Shown: positions 16,384 to 25,685, numbered from the stretch's first letter. The stretch is DNA of 64,000 bases from Desulforhopalus sp. IMCC35007 (GCF_005116575.1 NZ_SWCN01000024.1:1-64000), one strand, 5' to 3'. Made by a program: numbers and translations. The notes: a model not told the origin generated them from the letters alone.

Positions 16384-17255
16384 TAAACGTTAATTGAACA
16401 CACACGCCTTAATTAATACCACCAACGGGTTTTAGCGATTATGACTGTTCACATCCGCTATCATCTCAGCCAGATGTTTGTTCATAAAATAAATGCAAGA
16501 ACCCACATGAAAATTGAATTTGCATCTAATTCAACTTGTATCTAATCCCCTGTCTTCATAAGAGTTGTACCATGAAAAAAAATGGAATTCTTCAATGAAT
16601 AATGATTTTCATACAAATCATTGATGATTAATTAATTTGAATCACCGTGTGGACTGAAGTGTTTTTCATATAAATCATGTAGGTTTATGTGATTGACGCT
16701 TACCTTTCACTGAGGATTATGTTGATAGCTCGACATCAATCCACCGCTAGGCTGCGATAAATCAACAACCTAGGCGCCACTAAAAATCTTGGCCGATGTC
16801 GGCTAATCAGGTTCCGTCTTAATAATCTTATTAGAATCAATTCAAATAGAATGATTGAAATCAAAAAATTGCGACCAATGATTTTTTTGTTTTGGTAGAA
16901 TGTCAATCATCTTGATAATATTATTAACATTAATGAATTAAGATGAAACTTGAGAGCTTTACAAGGAAAGAAAAAAACTGAGATCTATTGGAGTGAGGTG
17001 ATTGTGGAGTTAGCATCGATTAATAACGTATTTGTGGTTATGCACCACACGGCCAAGTGCCAACCGTTGAGATTGATGCGAAGAGATTCTCGGTAAATAT
17101 TGTTAAGAGTTTGAATTTTGTTATAGAATTGAATATAGGATATCCAAAGAAAACTGAAGGGTTTCGATTTTGACTGGAACACAATTTTCATACATAAATG
17201 ATTATGTATGATGTGAATTGTATAAGAGCAAACTTCTAATAATATAGTACAAATC
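16384..17255. promoter_or_regulatory. Long AT-rich control region between the symporter operon and the AraC gene
   Basis: No gene is seen in these 870 bases. A direct repeat TTTTCATAxAAATCAT occurs at 16606-16621 and 16663-16678 (57 bp apart), a spacing and form compatible with AraC-type operator half-sites. Several AT-rich stretches could serve as promoters for the divergent transcripts. Confidence 0.45.
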
Positions 17256-18095
17256 ATGGATAGAATAATTTTTCGTGAAAATTCAGAAATTAGTATTGCC
17301 CATACAATTTCAAAAAATCACTTTCCTAAGAAAGTGGAAATGGTGTCTGAAGTGTCACCTGTCCGTGAAGATCAGATTATCTTCAGCTACCCTTTTTATC
17401 GCTTGGTATTCTGTACTTCTGGCAGCGCTGAATTCATAATTATAAAAGAAAAAAAGCCCTTCACACTTGAAGTATCTGAAGGGAATGCAATGATCATCAA
17501 ACCGGAGGCCTTTATAAAAAGCATCAATCATAAACCATACGAAACATGCGGTATTCTATTGAGACCTCAGTCAATGGATTATTTCACGAACGATCATCTA
17601 TGTCGTCACAGGCATCGATTCATGTTGCCTATACGATATGTTAGAAAGGAACTTTATCTCCTTTTTGAACAATGCGTTGAATTCTCAAATATTGATCGAT
17701 TACGACAACAATATGCTATGTTAATTTGGGCTCACTTCGATGAAATTATAAAAAAACAAACGCAGTCAAAAGGGGCTCATATAACATTCATTAAAGTAAA
17801 ATATTATGTGATCAAACATTTTCAGCATGGAATCAACAGGAAAATTGTCGCTGCAGAATTGGGATTGAATCAAGATTATCTAAATGCACTATTCCAACAG
17901 TTTTCCGGGCTCAGCTTCACTCAATATCTCCTGAAAATCAAATTGGAAAAAGCAAATGAACTTCTACACGATAAAAATTTATCTATTTCACAGATTGCCA
18001 AATTAGCAGGTTTCGGCTCAAACACATACTTTGGACGTCAATTTAAAAGGTATTACAATATGACACCACTTCATTATCGAAAATCATTAGATTGA
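17256..18095 (+). CDS. AraC-family transcriptional regulator
   Basis: A 279-residue protein with an N-terminal cupin-like sensing domain (about 1-150) and a C-terminal AraC/XylS DNA-binding domain with two helix-turn-helices. The signature is I-S-Q-I-A-K-L-A-G-F-G-S-N-T-Y-F-G-R-Q-F-K followed by P-L-H-Y-R-K. It is divergent from the symporter/cysK-like/tdh/kbl operon, so it likely activates that operon in response to an amino acid. It is AT-rich compared with its neighbours. Confidence 0.85.
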   Translation: MDRIIFRENSEISIAHTISKNHFPKKVEMVSEVSPVREDQIIFSYPFYRLVFCTSGSAEFIIIKEKKPFTLEVSEGNAMIIKPEAFIKSINHKPYETCGILLRPQSMDYFTNDHLCRHRHRFMLPIRYVRKELYLLFEQCVEFSNIDRLRQQYAMLIWAHFDEIIKKQTQSKGAHITFIKVKYYVIKHFQHGINRKIVAAELGLNQDYLNALFQQFSGLSFTQYLLKIKLEKANELLHDKNLSISQIAKLAGFGSNTYFGRQFKRYYNMTPLHYRKSLD

Positions 18096-18525
18096 CTTTA
18101 ACAAACAATGCAATAGCTTGTTAGTTCAGCGGGCAGATAAGCGAATGTCGATCGATGCTAGCTAAACCCAGCATGGGCAAAATGCACTCTGCCTCGAACC
18201 TGTAAATTTCGACATTAATGCCCACCGGTTGAGTGGTTTTTCGTTGAGATAGCCCTTTAGAAGGTCAAAACATTTCGACAACCTCTTAATTTGATACAGC
18301 TACTGTGAAAGTAGACCTGCCTATTCATCTGGAATAATTCAAAAATGGAGTAACTTCAGACTGAACCTTACCAAAGACCTTATAGAAATAGATACTCCGT
18401 CCTTTCATCTTTCTTCAATTTCAGCATACATACAGCATTGCCTACCTTGAATAATCCCTGCATGCCACAGATAGCCACATTGGCAGCTATGTGGTTATCT
18501 TGTTAGGTGTCAGGTTCTTTATCGG
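18096..18525. other. Intergenic stretch without a gene
   Basis: About 430 bases containing copy B of the dispersed repeat (18314-18378). No reading frame or RNA structure I can support. Confidence 0.5.
18314..18378 (+). repeat. Dispersed repeat, copy B
   Basis: GACCTGCCT...GGAAT...AAAAATGGAGTAACT...ACCTTACCAAAGAC. It has all blocks of the consensus, with one change in the core (GAGTAACT for GAGCAACT). Confidence 0.6.
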
Positions 18526-18770
18526 TTATTCTTCCGGCTCCAAACGTTTTTTCTTATCCATGCGGGAGTGTAGGACGGGGACGATTTCTATGTCTTGGAG
18601 GTGTTCCCTATAATAGATGACATAGTTTTGAAACTTGCTGACAGGAAAGAAACGCATACCTTCAGGTTGTGCCCGTTTCGTTTGATACAAGGTGCCCATG
18701 CGCGGTTCGGCGAGAAGGGATTCAAAAGTTTTTTCAGCAGTCTGATCAACGCGGTCGGCTGCATCCTGAT
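18526..18770 (-). pseudogene. ParE-type toxin lacking its N-terminus
   Basis: From about A-R-D-N-Q-D-A-A-D-R-V onward, the frame matches the RelE/ParE fold: an alpha hairpin, then M-R-F-F-P-V, Y-V-I-Y-Y-R and I-V-P-V-L-H-S-R-M-D, the conserved final strand. The first 20 or so residues are missing; instead the frame extends backward into the parD start in a different frame. An internal deletion seems to have joined parD and parE. Confidence 0.6.
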
Positions 18771-18841
18771 TATCCCGTGCTGACACGGGCTTCAATAAAA
18801 GCTCTCATTTCATCGGGCATCGAAATGTTTAGGGTCGCCAT
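18770..18841 (-). pseudogene. ParD-type antitoxin, N-terminal stub of 23 residues
   Basis: After a good GGAGGT site, the ATG at 18841 starts M-A-T-L-N-I-S-M-P-D-E-M-R-A-F-I-E-A, the ribbon-helix-helix start of ParD antitoxins, and then hits TAA at 18770. The bases of the stop are shared with the resumed parE sequence (G-C-A-C-G-G-G-A-T-A-A read in two frames), showing where the deletion joined. Confidence 0.6.
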
Positions 18842-19235
18842 GGTGTTACCTCCTTTGGTAGGTGTCTGCACGGACAATATAGCCTCTATGGCAAAGTTTG
18901 CCAACAAGAAGAGGTGACTTGTGCTTGGCGATCCCACCAAGGTCGACGGAGTTCGTGCTTGGCGCCCAGAGCAGCATATTGCAACAGCGGGCCTGGCAAC
19001 TGTGTAAATGTAAAGAGATGTCCACTGGCACGCCTAGGTCAATTAAGGAGTAGAAAGGTTCCTTCTTCCTGACACCTGCAAGACCATCCTACCTGCCATT
19101 GTCTACCATGCTGACGCCGAGAACCGTACAACTCTCGATAGACAGATGTGGAATATCCTTGAGTCATAAATAACGATGCTTATTCTTTTTTAAAGTAGGG
19201 GGTAATCTCCCCACTATGTTCATAGGAGGTGTAAT
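18842..19235. other. Intergenic stretch without a convincing gene
   Basis: About 390 bases between the parDE remnant and the TPR gene. No supported features apart from the AGGAGG ribosome site just before the TPR gene. Confidence 0.4.
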
Positions 19236-19790
19236 ATGAAAACTGCATCAGATAGAATGAAAGGAAAAAAATATTTTCTCGACGGGAATTTACCGGCCAG
19301 CATCAAATCGTTTACCAAGGCGCTTGAAAAAGAGCCAGGATCTCCGGAAATCTTGCTTGGCAGGGGGGCCGCATACCTGAAACTTGGCCGGTTTGATAAA
19401 GCTGTTCAAGATTTGTCCAAAGTGCTTGATGGTGGTGGTGATTGCGAAAGAGCCTTTTTTCTCCGGGGCATTGCATATCTCAACGCTAGTGAATTCGATC
19501 AAGCCTTGGCAGATCTCAACCGGGCTTTGGAGTGCAACAGAAAAAGAGGTGCAGCAATACTTGCCAGAGGGCTAGGACTCTCCAGTTTGGGTCGTCACAA
19601 AGAAGCAGAGAGAGATTTTACTAACTCATATGTTCTGGATAGTATTATCATTGATGAGTTTCTAGAAGAGTATGCGATATCAGAGGCTCTGTTCAAGCAG
19701 GCAATGGAACTTTTCAATGTCGATACGGGGCAATGGAGACTGCTTCTGACCGAAGATGAAATGGCGAAAATGGAAATCGCACACTATTAA
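19236..19790 (+). CDS. Tetratricopeptide-repeat protein
   Basis: A 184-residue protein with an AGGAGGTG ribosome site. It contains about four TPR units from residue 8 to 130, each with the G-x-x-x-x-x-x-G/A...A...P pattern, for example G-R-G-A-A-Y-L-K-L-G-R-F-D-K-A and G-I-A-Y-L-N-A-S-E-F-D-Q-A. TPR units bind partner proteins. There is no signal peptide, so it is cytoplasmic. The last 50 residues are acidic and helical. The partner is unknown, and no neighbour is in the same operon. Confidence 0.75.
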   Translation: MKTASDRMKGKKYFLDGNLPASIKSFTKALEKEPGSPEILLGRGAAYLKLGRFDKAVQDLSKVLDGGGDCERAFFLRGIAYLNASEFDQALADLNRALECNRKRGAAILARGLGLSSLGRHKEAERDFTNSYVLDSIIIDEFLEEYAISEALFKQAMELFNVDTGQWRLLLTEDEMAKMEIAHY

Positions 19791-19953
19791 AATGAGGGAG
19801 ATAGCTATTCAAGTCCTGTCAAGTTTTTGTGACCATTTTGGAATTGGCAGAGGAAATCTTAAATTGTACGGTGTGATGGCACACTTCTTTGTTCTGAGCA
19901 GAAGAGCATTATGATACCCTCTTGATCAGCTATTTCCGTAAAAGAAGACAATT

Positions 19954-20172
19954 TTATTGTTCCGAATTGTCCAGTTTATCCATGATCTTCAACCCTTCTT
20001 TAGCAGAACCTCTGGCAGCTCTTAGCTGAAATCTTGTATAAGCATCATTCTCAGCTATAGCGGTAGTTGCAAGCTCATCCATCAGTCGATTCAAGCTTAT
20101 CCCTTTATTTTTTGCTAATATTTTCAGACGCTCATGTTTGTCATTTGGTAATCGGACAGTAAGAGTAGCCAT
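19954..20172 (-). CDS. Ribbon-helix-helix antitoxin paired with the PIN toxin
   Basis: A 72-residue protein: a beta strand A-T-L-T-V-R-L-P-N, two helices with R-L-K-I-L-A-K and S-L-N-R-L-M-D-E-L, the classic MetJ/Arc layout, and a flexible C-terminal tail that would bind the toxin. It starts one base after the stop of the PIN gene, with its ribosome site (AAGGAGG) inside the end of that gene. It probably binds the shared promoter and neutralises the toxin. Toxin-first order is less common for this kind of pair. Confidence 0.8.
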   Translation of the reverse strand: MATLTVRLPNDKHERLKILAKNKGISLNRLMDELATTAIAENDAYTRFQLRAARGSAKEGLKIMDKLDNSEQ

Positions 20173-20173
20173 G

Positions 20174-20596
20174 TTACACCTCCTTAATAAAACTTACCGG
20201 GTCAATCACTTTCAGTTGAGGGAATTGCAGCTCCGGATTCTTGAAATCTTTGATGTTTTTCGTTATTAGAAAACTGGCGCCGCCTGCTATTCCAAGTTCA
20301 ATCAGATGGTTGTCGGCTTCATCCCTCAAGGTTGGTCTCCACCCATAATAGATTGTCACCCACTGACATATACTCAGAATAGCATCGAGCAAGGTGTTTC
20401 TTTCATGTAGGGAAAGTGGGCAATTCCGGAAAAGCTGTTCCCTTTTAACGAGGTCCTCATATTCTTGAAAAAGAGCATTACCCATTAAAGGTGTATATTT
20501 CTTTTCCAGGCAACCACGTAGTACAGCACGGCTTGCTCCTTTAGGACCAAGTAAAGCAGAAACAAAGACACTTGTATCGAGAACAATTTTCTTCAT
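20174..20596 (-). CDS. PIN-domain ribonuclease toxin (COG1569 type)
   Basis: About 140 residues from the ATG at 20596 (an in-frame ATG at 20614 is also possible). Typical PIN features are the first acidic residue in I-V-L-D-T-S-V-F-V, a central E in L-F-Q-E-Y-E-D-L, and the D-E-A-D-N pair with F-L-I-T-K-N-I-K-D-F near the end. Four acidic residues coordinate Mg2+ for RNA cleavage. It is followed immediately by the antitoxin gene, so the two form one operon. All catalytic positions seem present, so the pair could be active. Confidence 0.8.
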   Translation of the reverse strand: MKKIVLDTSVFVSALLGPKGASRAVLRGCLEKKYTPLMGNALFQEYEDLVKREQLFRNCPLSLHERNTLLDAILSICQWVTIYYGWRPTLRDEADNHLIELGIAGGASFLITKNIKDFKNPELQFPQLKVIDPVSFIKEV

Positions 20597-20614
20597 GGAG
20601 TTGTGATAGCGCAT

Positions 20615-20963
20615 ATGCTGTCATAAATCAAGGATATATCAATGCAGATCAGCTATCGGAGATTAAAATGAATACATGGTGGATTGTTTTTCAACAGCGG
20701 CTACGGAAATATTTTTTGGTAAGGTCTACTTTATAGTTGCTCCATTTCTGAGTAATTTTAATAGAATAGGCGGTAGTACCATCTCAGGAAGCATGTTAAC
20801 TTTTTTCATAACACACATTAGCCTTTCGTTTAGCAATAGAAAGGTTACAGGTATAGATTATTTGTAGTGAGCACCTGTATTGATGTACTTGAGAGTACCC
20901 TGTGATGATGCCTCGTCGAAATATGATGAATCGGTAATATACTGTTTTAAAATCAATTGACCT
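20615..20963. other. Intergenic stretch with one dispersed repeat copy
   Basis: About 350 bases between the divergent PIN and DUF6279 genes. It holds copy E of the dispersed repeat in minus orientation; no gene is seen. Confidence 0.5.
20712..20773 (-). repeat. Dispersed repeat, copy E (inverted)
   Basis: Read on the minus strand: CCGCCTATTC...AAATGGAGCAACT...AGACCTTACCAAAAA. The core and the CCTTACCAAA block match the other copies; this is the only one found on the minus strand. Confidence 0.55.
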
Positions 20964-21860
20964 ATGGAAAGCCAATCACCCTTCTGGTTGAAAGAAATTA
21001 AAAAGGTTGCGGTAATTATTGCGATAGTCCTTGCGTTTGCCAGTTGCAGCTCTACAAAATTTGCTTACCGATACGCCGACTGGGGTATCGTCTGGTGGGT
21101 TGATGACTACATCTCGATGACAGATGAGCAGGAAAATCAGCTTAAACGAGATATTCTCGCTCTGCGGGATTGGCACTGTAGGACAGAGTTGCCCCGCTAT
21201 TCGCAATGGCTGAAAAATCTAAAGGAGGACGTTAGGTCCGGCAACCTGGAAAATGCCAGGGTTTCCTATCATCTGGAACAGTTGTTATCCTTTTCTCCAC
21301 CGCTGGCAGATCGGGCAAAACCGGCGGCGAAACGTCTACTGTCGAGCCTTTCCGACGAGCAGGTTAGAGAGCTTGCGGAGAACATGGCCGAAAACCAAGC
21401 AGAATTGAAGGAAAAGCTTCTGGCAGAAAAGGCTGAACAAACCCGGCAGGCCCGGACAGAGCGAACAAAGGAGAGGATTGAACGTTGGTTGGGTACCCTG
21501 AATGAGACCCAGACCCGTATCTTGGAGCAGTGGTCCTACGATCGTGGCCGTCAGACCGAAATCTGGCTGGAAGGCCGTCAGACCTGGCAACGGGAACTAC
21601 TTGAGGCGTTAGAGCAGAGGAAAGAAGCGAGCTTTGACCGTGCAATCGACAATCTGATCGATAACAATGAGGCGTTGCGAGGACCGGAGTATGAGCAGAT
21701 GATGGCAAAGAGCCGAGCTTCGATGACAGACCTGTTGACAGACCTGCTTGAGGAGGCAGACCAGGAGCAACTTGATTTTTTGTTGGACAGAGCCGCCACC
21801 CTGAGAGACGATTTCAATAAACTCGCCTGCACCGGGGAAAATACTCCTGGGATAGAATAG
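20964..21860 (+). CDS. DUF6279-family lipoprotein
   Basis: A 298-residue protein with an N-terminal hydrophobic segment and a lipobox A-F-A-S-C (cysteine near residue 28), then S-S-T-K-F-A-Y-R-Y-A-D-W-G-I-V-W-W-V-D-D-Y, a strongly conserved start of this family. The rest is helical, rich in E, R and Q, likely coiled coil. It is an envelope lipoprotein of unknown role. The first ten residues before the membrane segment suggest that the true start may be a few codons later. Confidence 0.75.
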   Translation: MESQSPFWLKEIKKVAVIIAIVLAFASCSSTKFAYRYADWGIVWWVDDYISMTDEQENQLKRDILALRDWHCRTELPRYSQWLKNLKEDVRSGNLENARVSYHLEQLLSFSPPLADRAKPAAKRLLSSLSDEQVRELAENMAENQAELKEKLLAEKAEQTRQARTERTKERIERWLGTLNETQTRILEQWSYDRGRQTEIWLEGRQTWQRELLEALEQRKEASFDRAIDNLIDNNEALRGPEYEQMMAKSRASMTDLLTDLLEEADQEQLDFLLDRAATLRDDFNKLACTGENTPGIE

Positions 21861-22110
21861 CTGAAAACGAATATTCAGATATCACTCTAATACTCATCTG
21901 CCCTCCTTATCTGCTCAAATTACCCAAGCACAAGCTGTGAATGATTTTTCTGTTGTAGAGCATTGAGAAAAGGAAAAGATGATCATCCGACGTTTAGAAA
22001 AAAACAAACAGGAATAAGAAAACCGAGAAGTACAAAATGGAGACAGCACCGGCAATTTTATTGCTTATGGTGCATCAATCAGGGGAGCAAAACTATTTAA
22101 GTATATCGCA

Positions 22111-23214
22111 ATGGACTCACTTACACAGGCAACACTAGGTGCAGCTGTTGGTCACTTCTGTTGGAATAAAAAAATAGGTAATAAAGCATTGCTCCATGGG
22201 GTGTTGGGAGGGACAATCCCTGATCTCGATATCATTCTCTACCCTGTGCTCGACGATGTTCAGAGGCTCTACTGGCATCGGGGCGAGTCTCATTCCATCT
22301 GGTTCGTTATTATCGGATCCATGCTGACTGGGTGGCTTCTCACTAAATATTTCAAAAGGGGAGAGTTGTCCTTTGGTGCTGCTTTCACGGGAGCCGTGCT
22401 GATTTATGCAACGCATATCCTCATTGATTATTTCACTGTTTATGGCACACAATTGCTTGCGCCACTCTCTCGTAACGGCTTTGCACTGGGTAATTTGTTC
22501 ATAGTTGATCCGCTGTTTACACTTCCTCTTCTCGTTGGGTGTGTTCTAGCTGCATTTTCAAAAGAGCCCCTTAGCAGAAGAGCAAATGTAACAGGCTTAT
22601 CCCTCGCTGTCTGTTATATGTTCTGGTCGTTTTCGGCTCAAGCTATTGCAGATCGTACCTTTCGTGCAGCGCTCGCAGATGAGAATATAAAAATCGTCAG
22701 ACAGAGGACCACGGCAGGGCCATTTACTACTTTTCTGTGGCGACATGTTGCAGAAACAGACAACGGTTTTCTTCTCGCGTATTTTTCAATATTTGACAAT
22801 CCTTCAAAGGCCATCAGATTTTATTATATCCCCAAACGACCAGAGTTAATTGAAAGAATATCTGGGACCAGGACTTTTGCGGTTGTGGAGTGGTTTTCTC
22901 AAGGGTGGTGGTATGCTGTCGAAGATGGCGAAAATAGAGTTAAGGTCGTTGACCTGCGATTTACTGAAATTCCATCAACTTTTGGTCAAACCTATCATGA
23001 GTGGGACTGGCCATTTGCCTGGACTTTTGATCTGCAGACTCCGCACAAGAAGTCTCTGGATTCCGTGTTGCCTGAGCTGGTTGCACCGCTGCAGACCCTG
23101 GCCCTCTTGACGGGTAGAATTGGCGGGGGAGAGGATTGGTACCCGACCTCAACTGGAATTTCCATAGGTGCAGCAGTCACTCCGGAAGACGCTCTTGGTC
23201 ATTTTGCTAAATAG
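22111..23214 (+). CDS. YdjM/DUF457-type membrane metal-dependent hydrolase
   Basis: A 367-residue protein that begins M-D-S-L-T-Q-A-T-L-G-A-A-V-G and contains G-G-T-I-P-D-L-D, W-H-R-G-E-S-H-S and H-I-L-I-D-Y-F-T-V-Y-G-T, the metal-ligand set of the family (DUF457/YdjM). About five membrane helices fill the first 200 residues and a soluble domain follows. In related bacteria such proteins are membrane-bound hydrolases of unknown substrate, one being LexA-controlled. No partner gene is seen next to it. Confidence 0.8.
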   Translation: MDSLTQATLGAAVGHFCWNKKIGNKALLHGVLGGTIPDLDIILYPVLDDVQRLYWHRGESHSIWFVIIGSMLTGWLLTKYFKRGELSFGAAFTGAVLIYATHILIDYFTVYGTQLLAPLSRNGFALGNLFIVDPLFTLPLLVGCVLAAFSKEPLSRRANVTGLSLAVCYMFWSFSAQAIADRTFRAALADENIKIVRQRTTAGPFTTFLWRHVAETDNGFLLAYFSIFDNPSKAIRFYYIPKRPELIERISGTRTFAVVEWFSQGWWYAVEDGENRVKVVDLRFTEIPSTFGQTYHEWDWPFAWTFDLQTPHKKSLDSVLPELVAPLQTLALLTGRIGGGEDWYPTSTGISIGAAVTPEDALGHFAK

Positions 23215-24371
23215 CAGCAGCCAAAGGCCTCCAGAGTGAGAGTCCATGAATCTTGAGAGCTACGTCTTGTTGAACAGCGTGCAACAATGACCCCTTTTCA
23301 GCTTCCAAGGGTGACCCGTGAAGGTAGATATCTTCTCTCGTAAAAATCTTTTACTACTCAACCAGCCAGAAAGGTTTTAAGAGAAGAAATACGTTTTTGC
23401 TCCATATACACGGAGGTCAATGTGCACCGCTGAAAGAGGGTCAAATTTGGAGATTGAACAACACAAATGGCCCCTTTATAGGATTGGCTTTTTTGTTGAT
23501 TTTGCTGAAATTGTTGGAGTGCTTGTGGAAGAAAGATCGCGCCGGGTGGCAGGAAAGAATATTCTGGTTAACGGTGGATGTACGGCCAAGACGTTGCACT
23601 TATAAAATAACCAGGCTATAGATCTTGACCCTGGTCTTTTGCTTGATTACTCAACTTTCGGGATTAAGTTTCAGTAGTCTCAACTGACTCTTTGCAGTGC
23701 CAACTGAACTCAATGCTGCCTCACACTCAAACTGTACACTCTTCGTTAATTACTATTCCACGGTAGAGGTTCATGCCGATGAACGGTAATATGAAAATCG
23801 CCTCTATTTGAAATTGAGCCCCAGAACTGTGGCATTTACGAACTTCACATCGTTGCAATGATTTACCAATGGAAAAAGTGTCGAAGAAGGTGCTAACCTT
23901 ACCCTGGATTTGGATGTCATCTTGAATTTGTGAAGAGAGGTGGATATGTTCCTCTTGAGCCTATTCAGTGTTTTATTGCATAATATTAGATAGATGCAGT
24001 TAGTTGTTGTCCTGTTCTCTTCATCCCGACAGTTGAAATATTACGATATTCGTAAAGGTTATATCAATGCGACAAATCAGTCGCACCATTTCGGGGCGTC
24101 GCTGCATTTTGATAACCTCTAATTTTAGCAGCCCTCATTCTATCTGTCAGCGAAGTTTTCTTTGTAATTTTTGATATCAGCGGATTACCATCAGATCCAT
24201 ATTTTTCCTGAGACTGAACACCAGAAGTTGTGGGAAATACATTGATTAACTTAAATTGATTTGCTAGATTTAGTGCATTATCATGGCAATAATCTTTGTT
24301 TTTACGCCGAGTTAATGCTCTTGTTTTAGAGAATTTTCTACACCCTTTAAAGTAGAAATACATTGAGATAA
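23215..24371. other. Long non-coding or decayed stretch
   Basis: About 1,160 bases with only one identifiable relic, the end of a short-chain dehydrogenase gene (23480-23605). Other reading frames in it look random. The stretch may be a decayed gene region. Confidence 0.5.
23480..23605 (+). pseudogene. C-terminal relic of a short-chain dehydrogenase
   Basis: About 40 residues end with D-F-A-E-I-V-G-V-L-V-E-E-R-S-R-R-V and A-G-K-N-I-L-V-N-G-G, the well-known closing of SDR enzymes (V-x-F-L-x-S-x-x-S-x-x-x-x-G-Q-x-x-x-V-N-G-G). The nucleotide-binding part is absent and no start is seen, so this is a gene fragment. Confidence 0.45.
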
Positions 24372-25685
24372 ATGTCCGTATCCAGCACTAAAAAGAAACG
24401 TGTTTCATCGGGTATCCCTGAGTTGGACCGGTTACTGGGAGATCTGTATATCGGTGATAATGTTCTGTGGTATGAAGACGTCAACAACTTCTCTTCTGCA
24501 TTCTGTCTGAACTTTATTAAAGAGACACTGACTCAGAAGAGACCGTTAATCTATGTGACGTTTGATCGTTCGCCCAAAAATGTGGTCTCTTTTCTTGGCT
24601 CGCAAGCACAAAGCCAAAATTTGACGATTCTCGATTGCTTTACTAACGGTAAGGGGTATCGCTCAGAGGTTTTCGATAAGTTTTATGAGAAAAATGGAGC
24701 GCTATGGCCCTACAAGGTTATCAAGGTGAACGACCCGACGAACCCGGACCATGTCGGCGAAGCCATGTACGGTCTACACAGTAATCTTTCAGGTGACGTT
24801 CATTTTATTCTCGATAGTCTCACTGGAATGCAATCGCTCTGGGGTGGCGAAGACCAGGTTATAGATTTTTATGGCAAGACTTGCCCACGACTCTATGAGC
24901 TGGATACTATTGCCTACTGGCTAATCGAAAAAGGTGCTCATTCCAAAAAGTTAAAGGCAAATATCAACAAGATAGCGCAGGTTGCCATTGATCTCTCGGT
25001 ACGCCGCGGAAAACCAACGATCAAGATCCTCAAGGCAGAAAAGAGGAGCTCTAAATTCCTCAATGAGCATCATGAATATCTCTGTGAAGGATCGAATATA
25101 ATTTTTGAGAGCCAGCTGCAACTTAAACCCAAATTTGATCTTGGAGCAAAAATAAAATCGACCCGGCTTATGCGTGGGATTTCGCAAAAGGATCTCGCAG
25201 GCCTTACGGGTGTAACCCCGAGTACAATCTCACAGGTGGAGAAAAACCTCATCTATCCATCGCTTCCGGCTCTGTTTCGTATTGCGGAGAGTCTTTCTGT
25301 GGAGGTTGCCACGCTCTTCAAGGAGCATGGGGTTCAGCCAAACGTCTTTGTATACCCTGCAAACAGCCGATCAGCTACATCTATGGCCAAAGTTGTCAAG
25401 GACAACGCTCAAGCAGAATTGTTGCTGCCGCCTGATATTGACCCACCAGTAGATGCAACAATTATACGAATTCGACCAGGAAAAAAGCTGGCAGGTCATT
25501 TTTTTGCTCATAAAGGAAGTGAGTTGGGCTATCTCATTTCCGGCAAATTGACGATGACCGTTGATAATCAAACATACACAGTTAACCCTGGTGACACCAT
25601 TTATCTGCAGAAAGATATTCCGGGAAGCTGGAGCAACATATCAGAACAAAATGCTGAACTTCTCTGGCTGAAGTTGACAAAATAA
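24372..25685 (+). CDS. KaiC-like domain + HTH + cupin regulator
   Basis: A 437-residue three-domain protein. Residues about 10-240 resemble the RecA/KaiC fold (S-G-I-P-E-L-D-R-L-L-G-D-L at the start, then F-I-L-D-S-L-T-G as a Walker B-like strand), but the Walker A loop is replaced by G-D-N-V-L-W-Y-E-D-V without the G-K-T, so ATP hydrolysis is doubtful. Residues about 255-310 are a Cro/C1 helix-turn-helix (S-Q-K-D-L-A-G-L-T-G-V-T-P-S-T-I-S-Q-V-E). Residues about 360-437 are a cupin (G-S-E-L-G-Y-L-I-S-G-K-L). HTH-cupin proteins are known regulators of amine and amino-acid use. It converges on the glutamate synthase-like gene. Confidence 0.75.
   Translation: MSVSSTKKKRVSSGIPELDRLLGDLYIGDNVLWYEDVNNFSSAFCLNFIKETLTQKRPLIYVTFDRSPKNVVSFLGSQAQSQNLTILDCFTNGKGYRSEVFDKFYEKNGALWPYKVIKVNDPTNPDHVGEAMYGLHSNLSGDVHFILDSLTGMQSLWGGEDQVIDFYGKTCPRLYELDTIAYWLIEKGAHSKKLKANINKIAQVAIDLSVRRGKPTIKILKAEKRSSKFLNEHHEYLCEGSNIIFESQLQLKPKFDLGAKIKSTRLMRGISQKDLAGLTGVTPSTISQVEKNLIYPSLPALFRIAESLSVEVATLFKEHGVQPNVFVYPANSRSATSMAKVVKDNAQAELLLPPDIDPPVDATIIRIRPGKKLAGHFFAHKGSELGYLISGKLTMTVDNQTYTVNPGDTIYLQKDIPGSWSNISEQNAELLWLKLTK

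Noticed and set aside
23860-23930. Sixth copy of the dispersed repeat (AATGGAAAAAGTGTCGAAG...CCTTACC)
   Set aside because: Similarity is too weak; the core GAGCAACT and the CCAAAG block are missing.
24064-24363. A 99-residue open frame on the minus strand before the KaiC-like gene
   Set aside because: No family signal and no good start site; lies in a decayed intergenic stretch.
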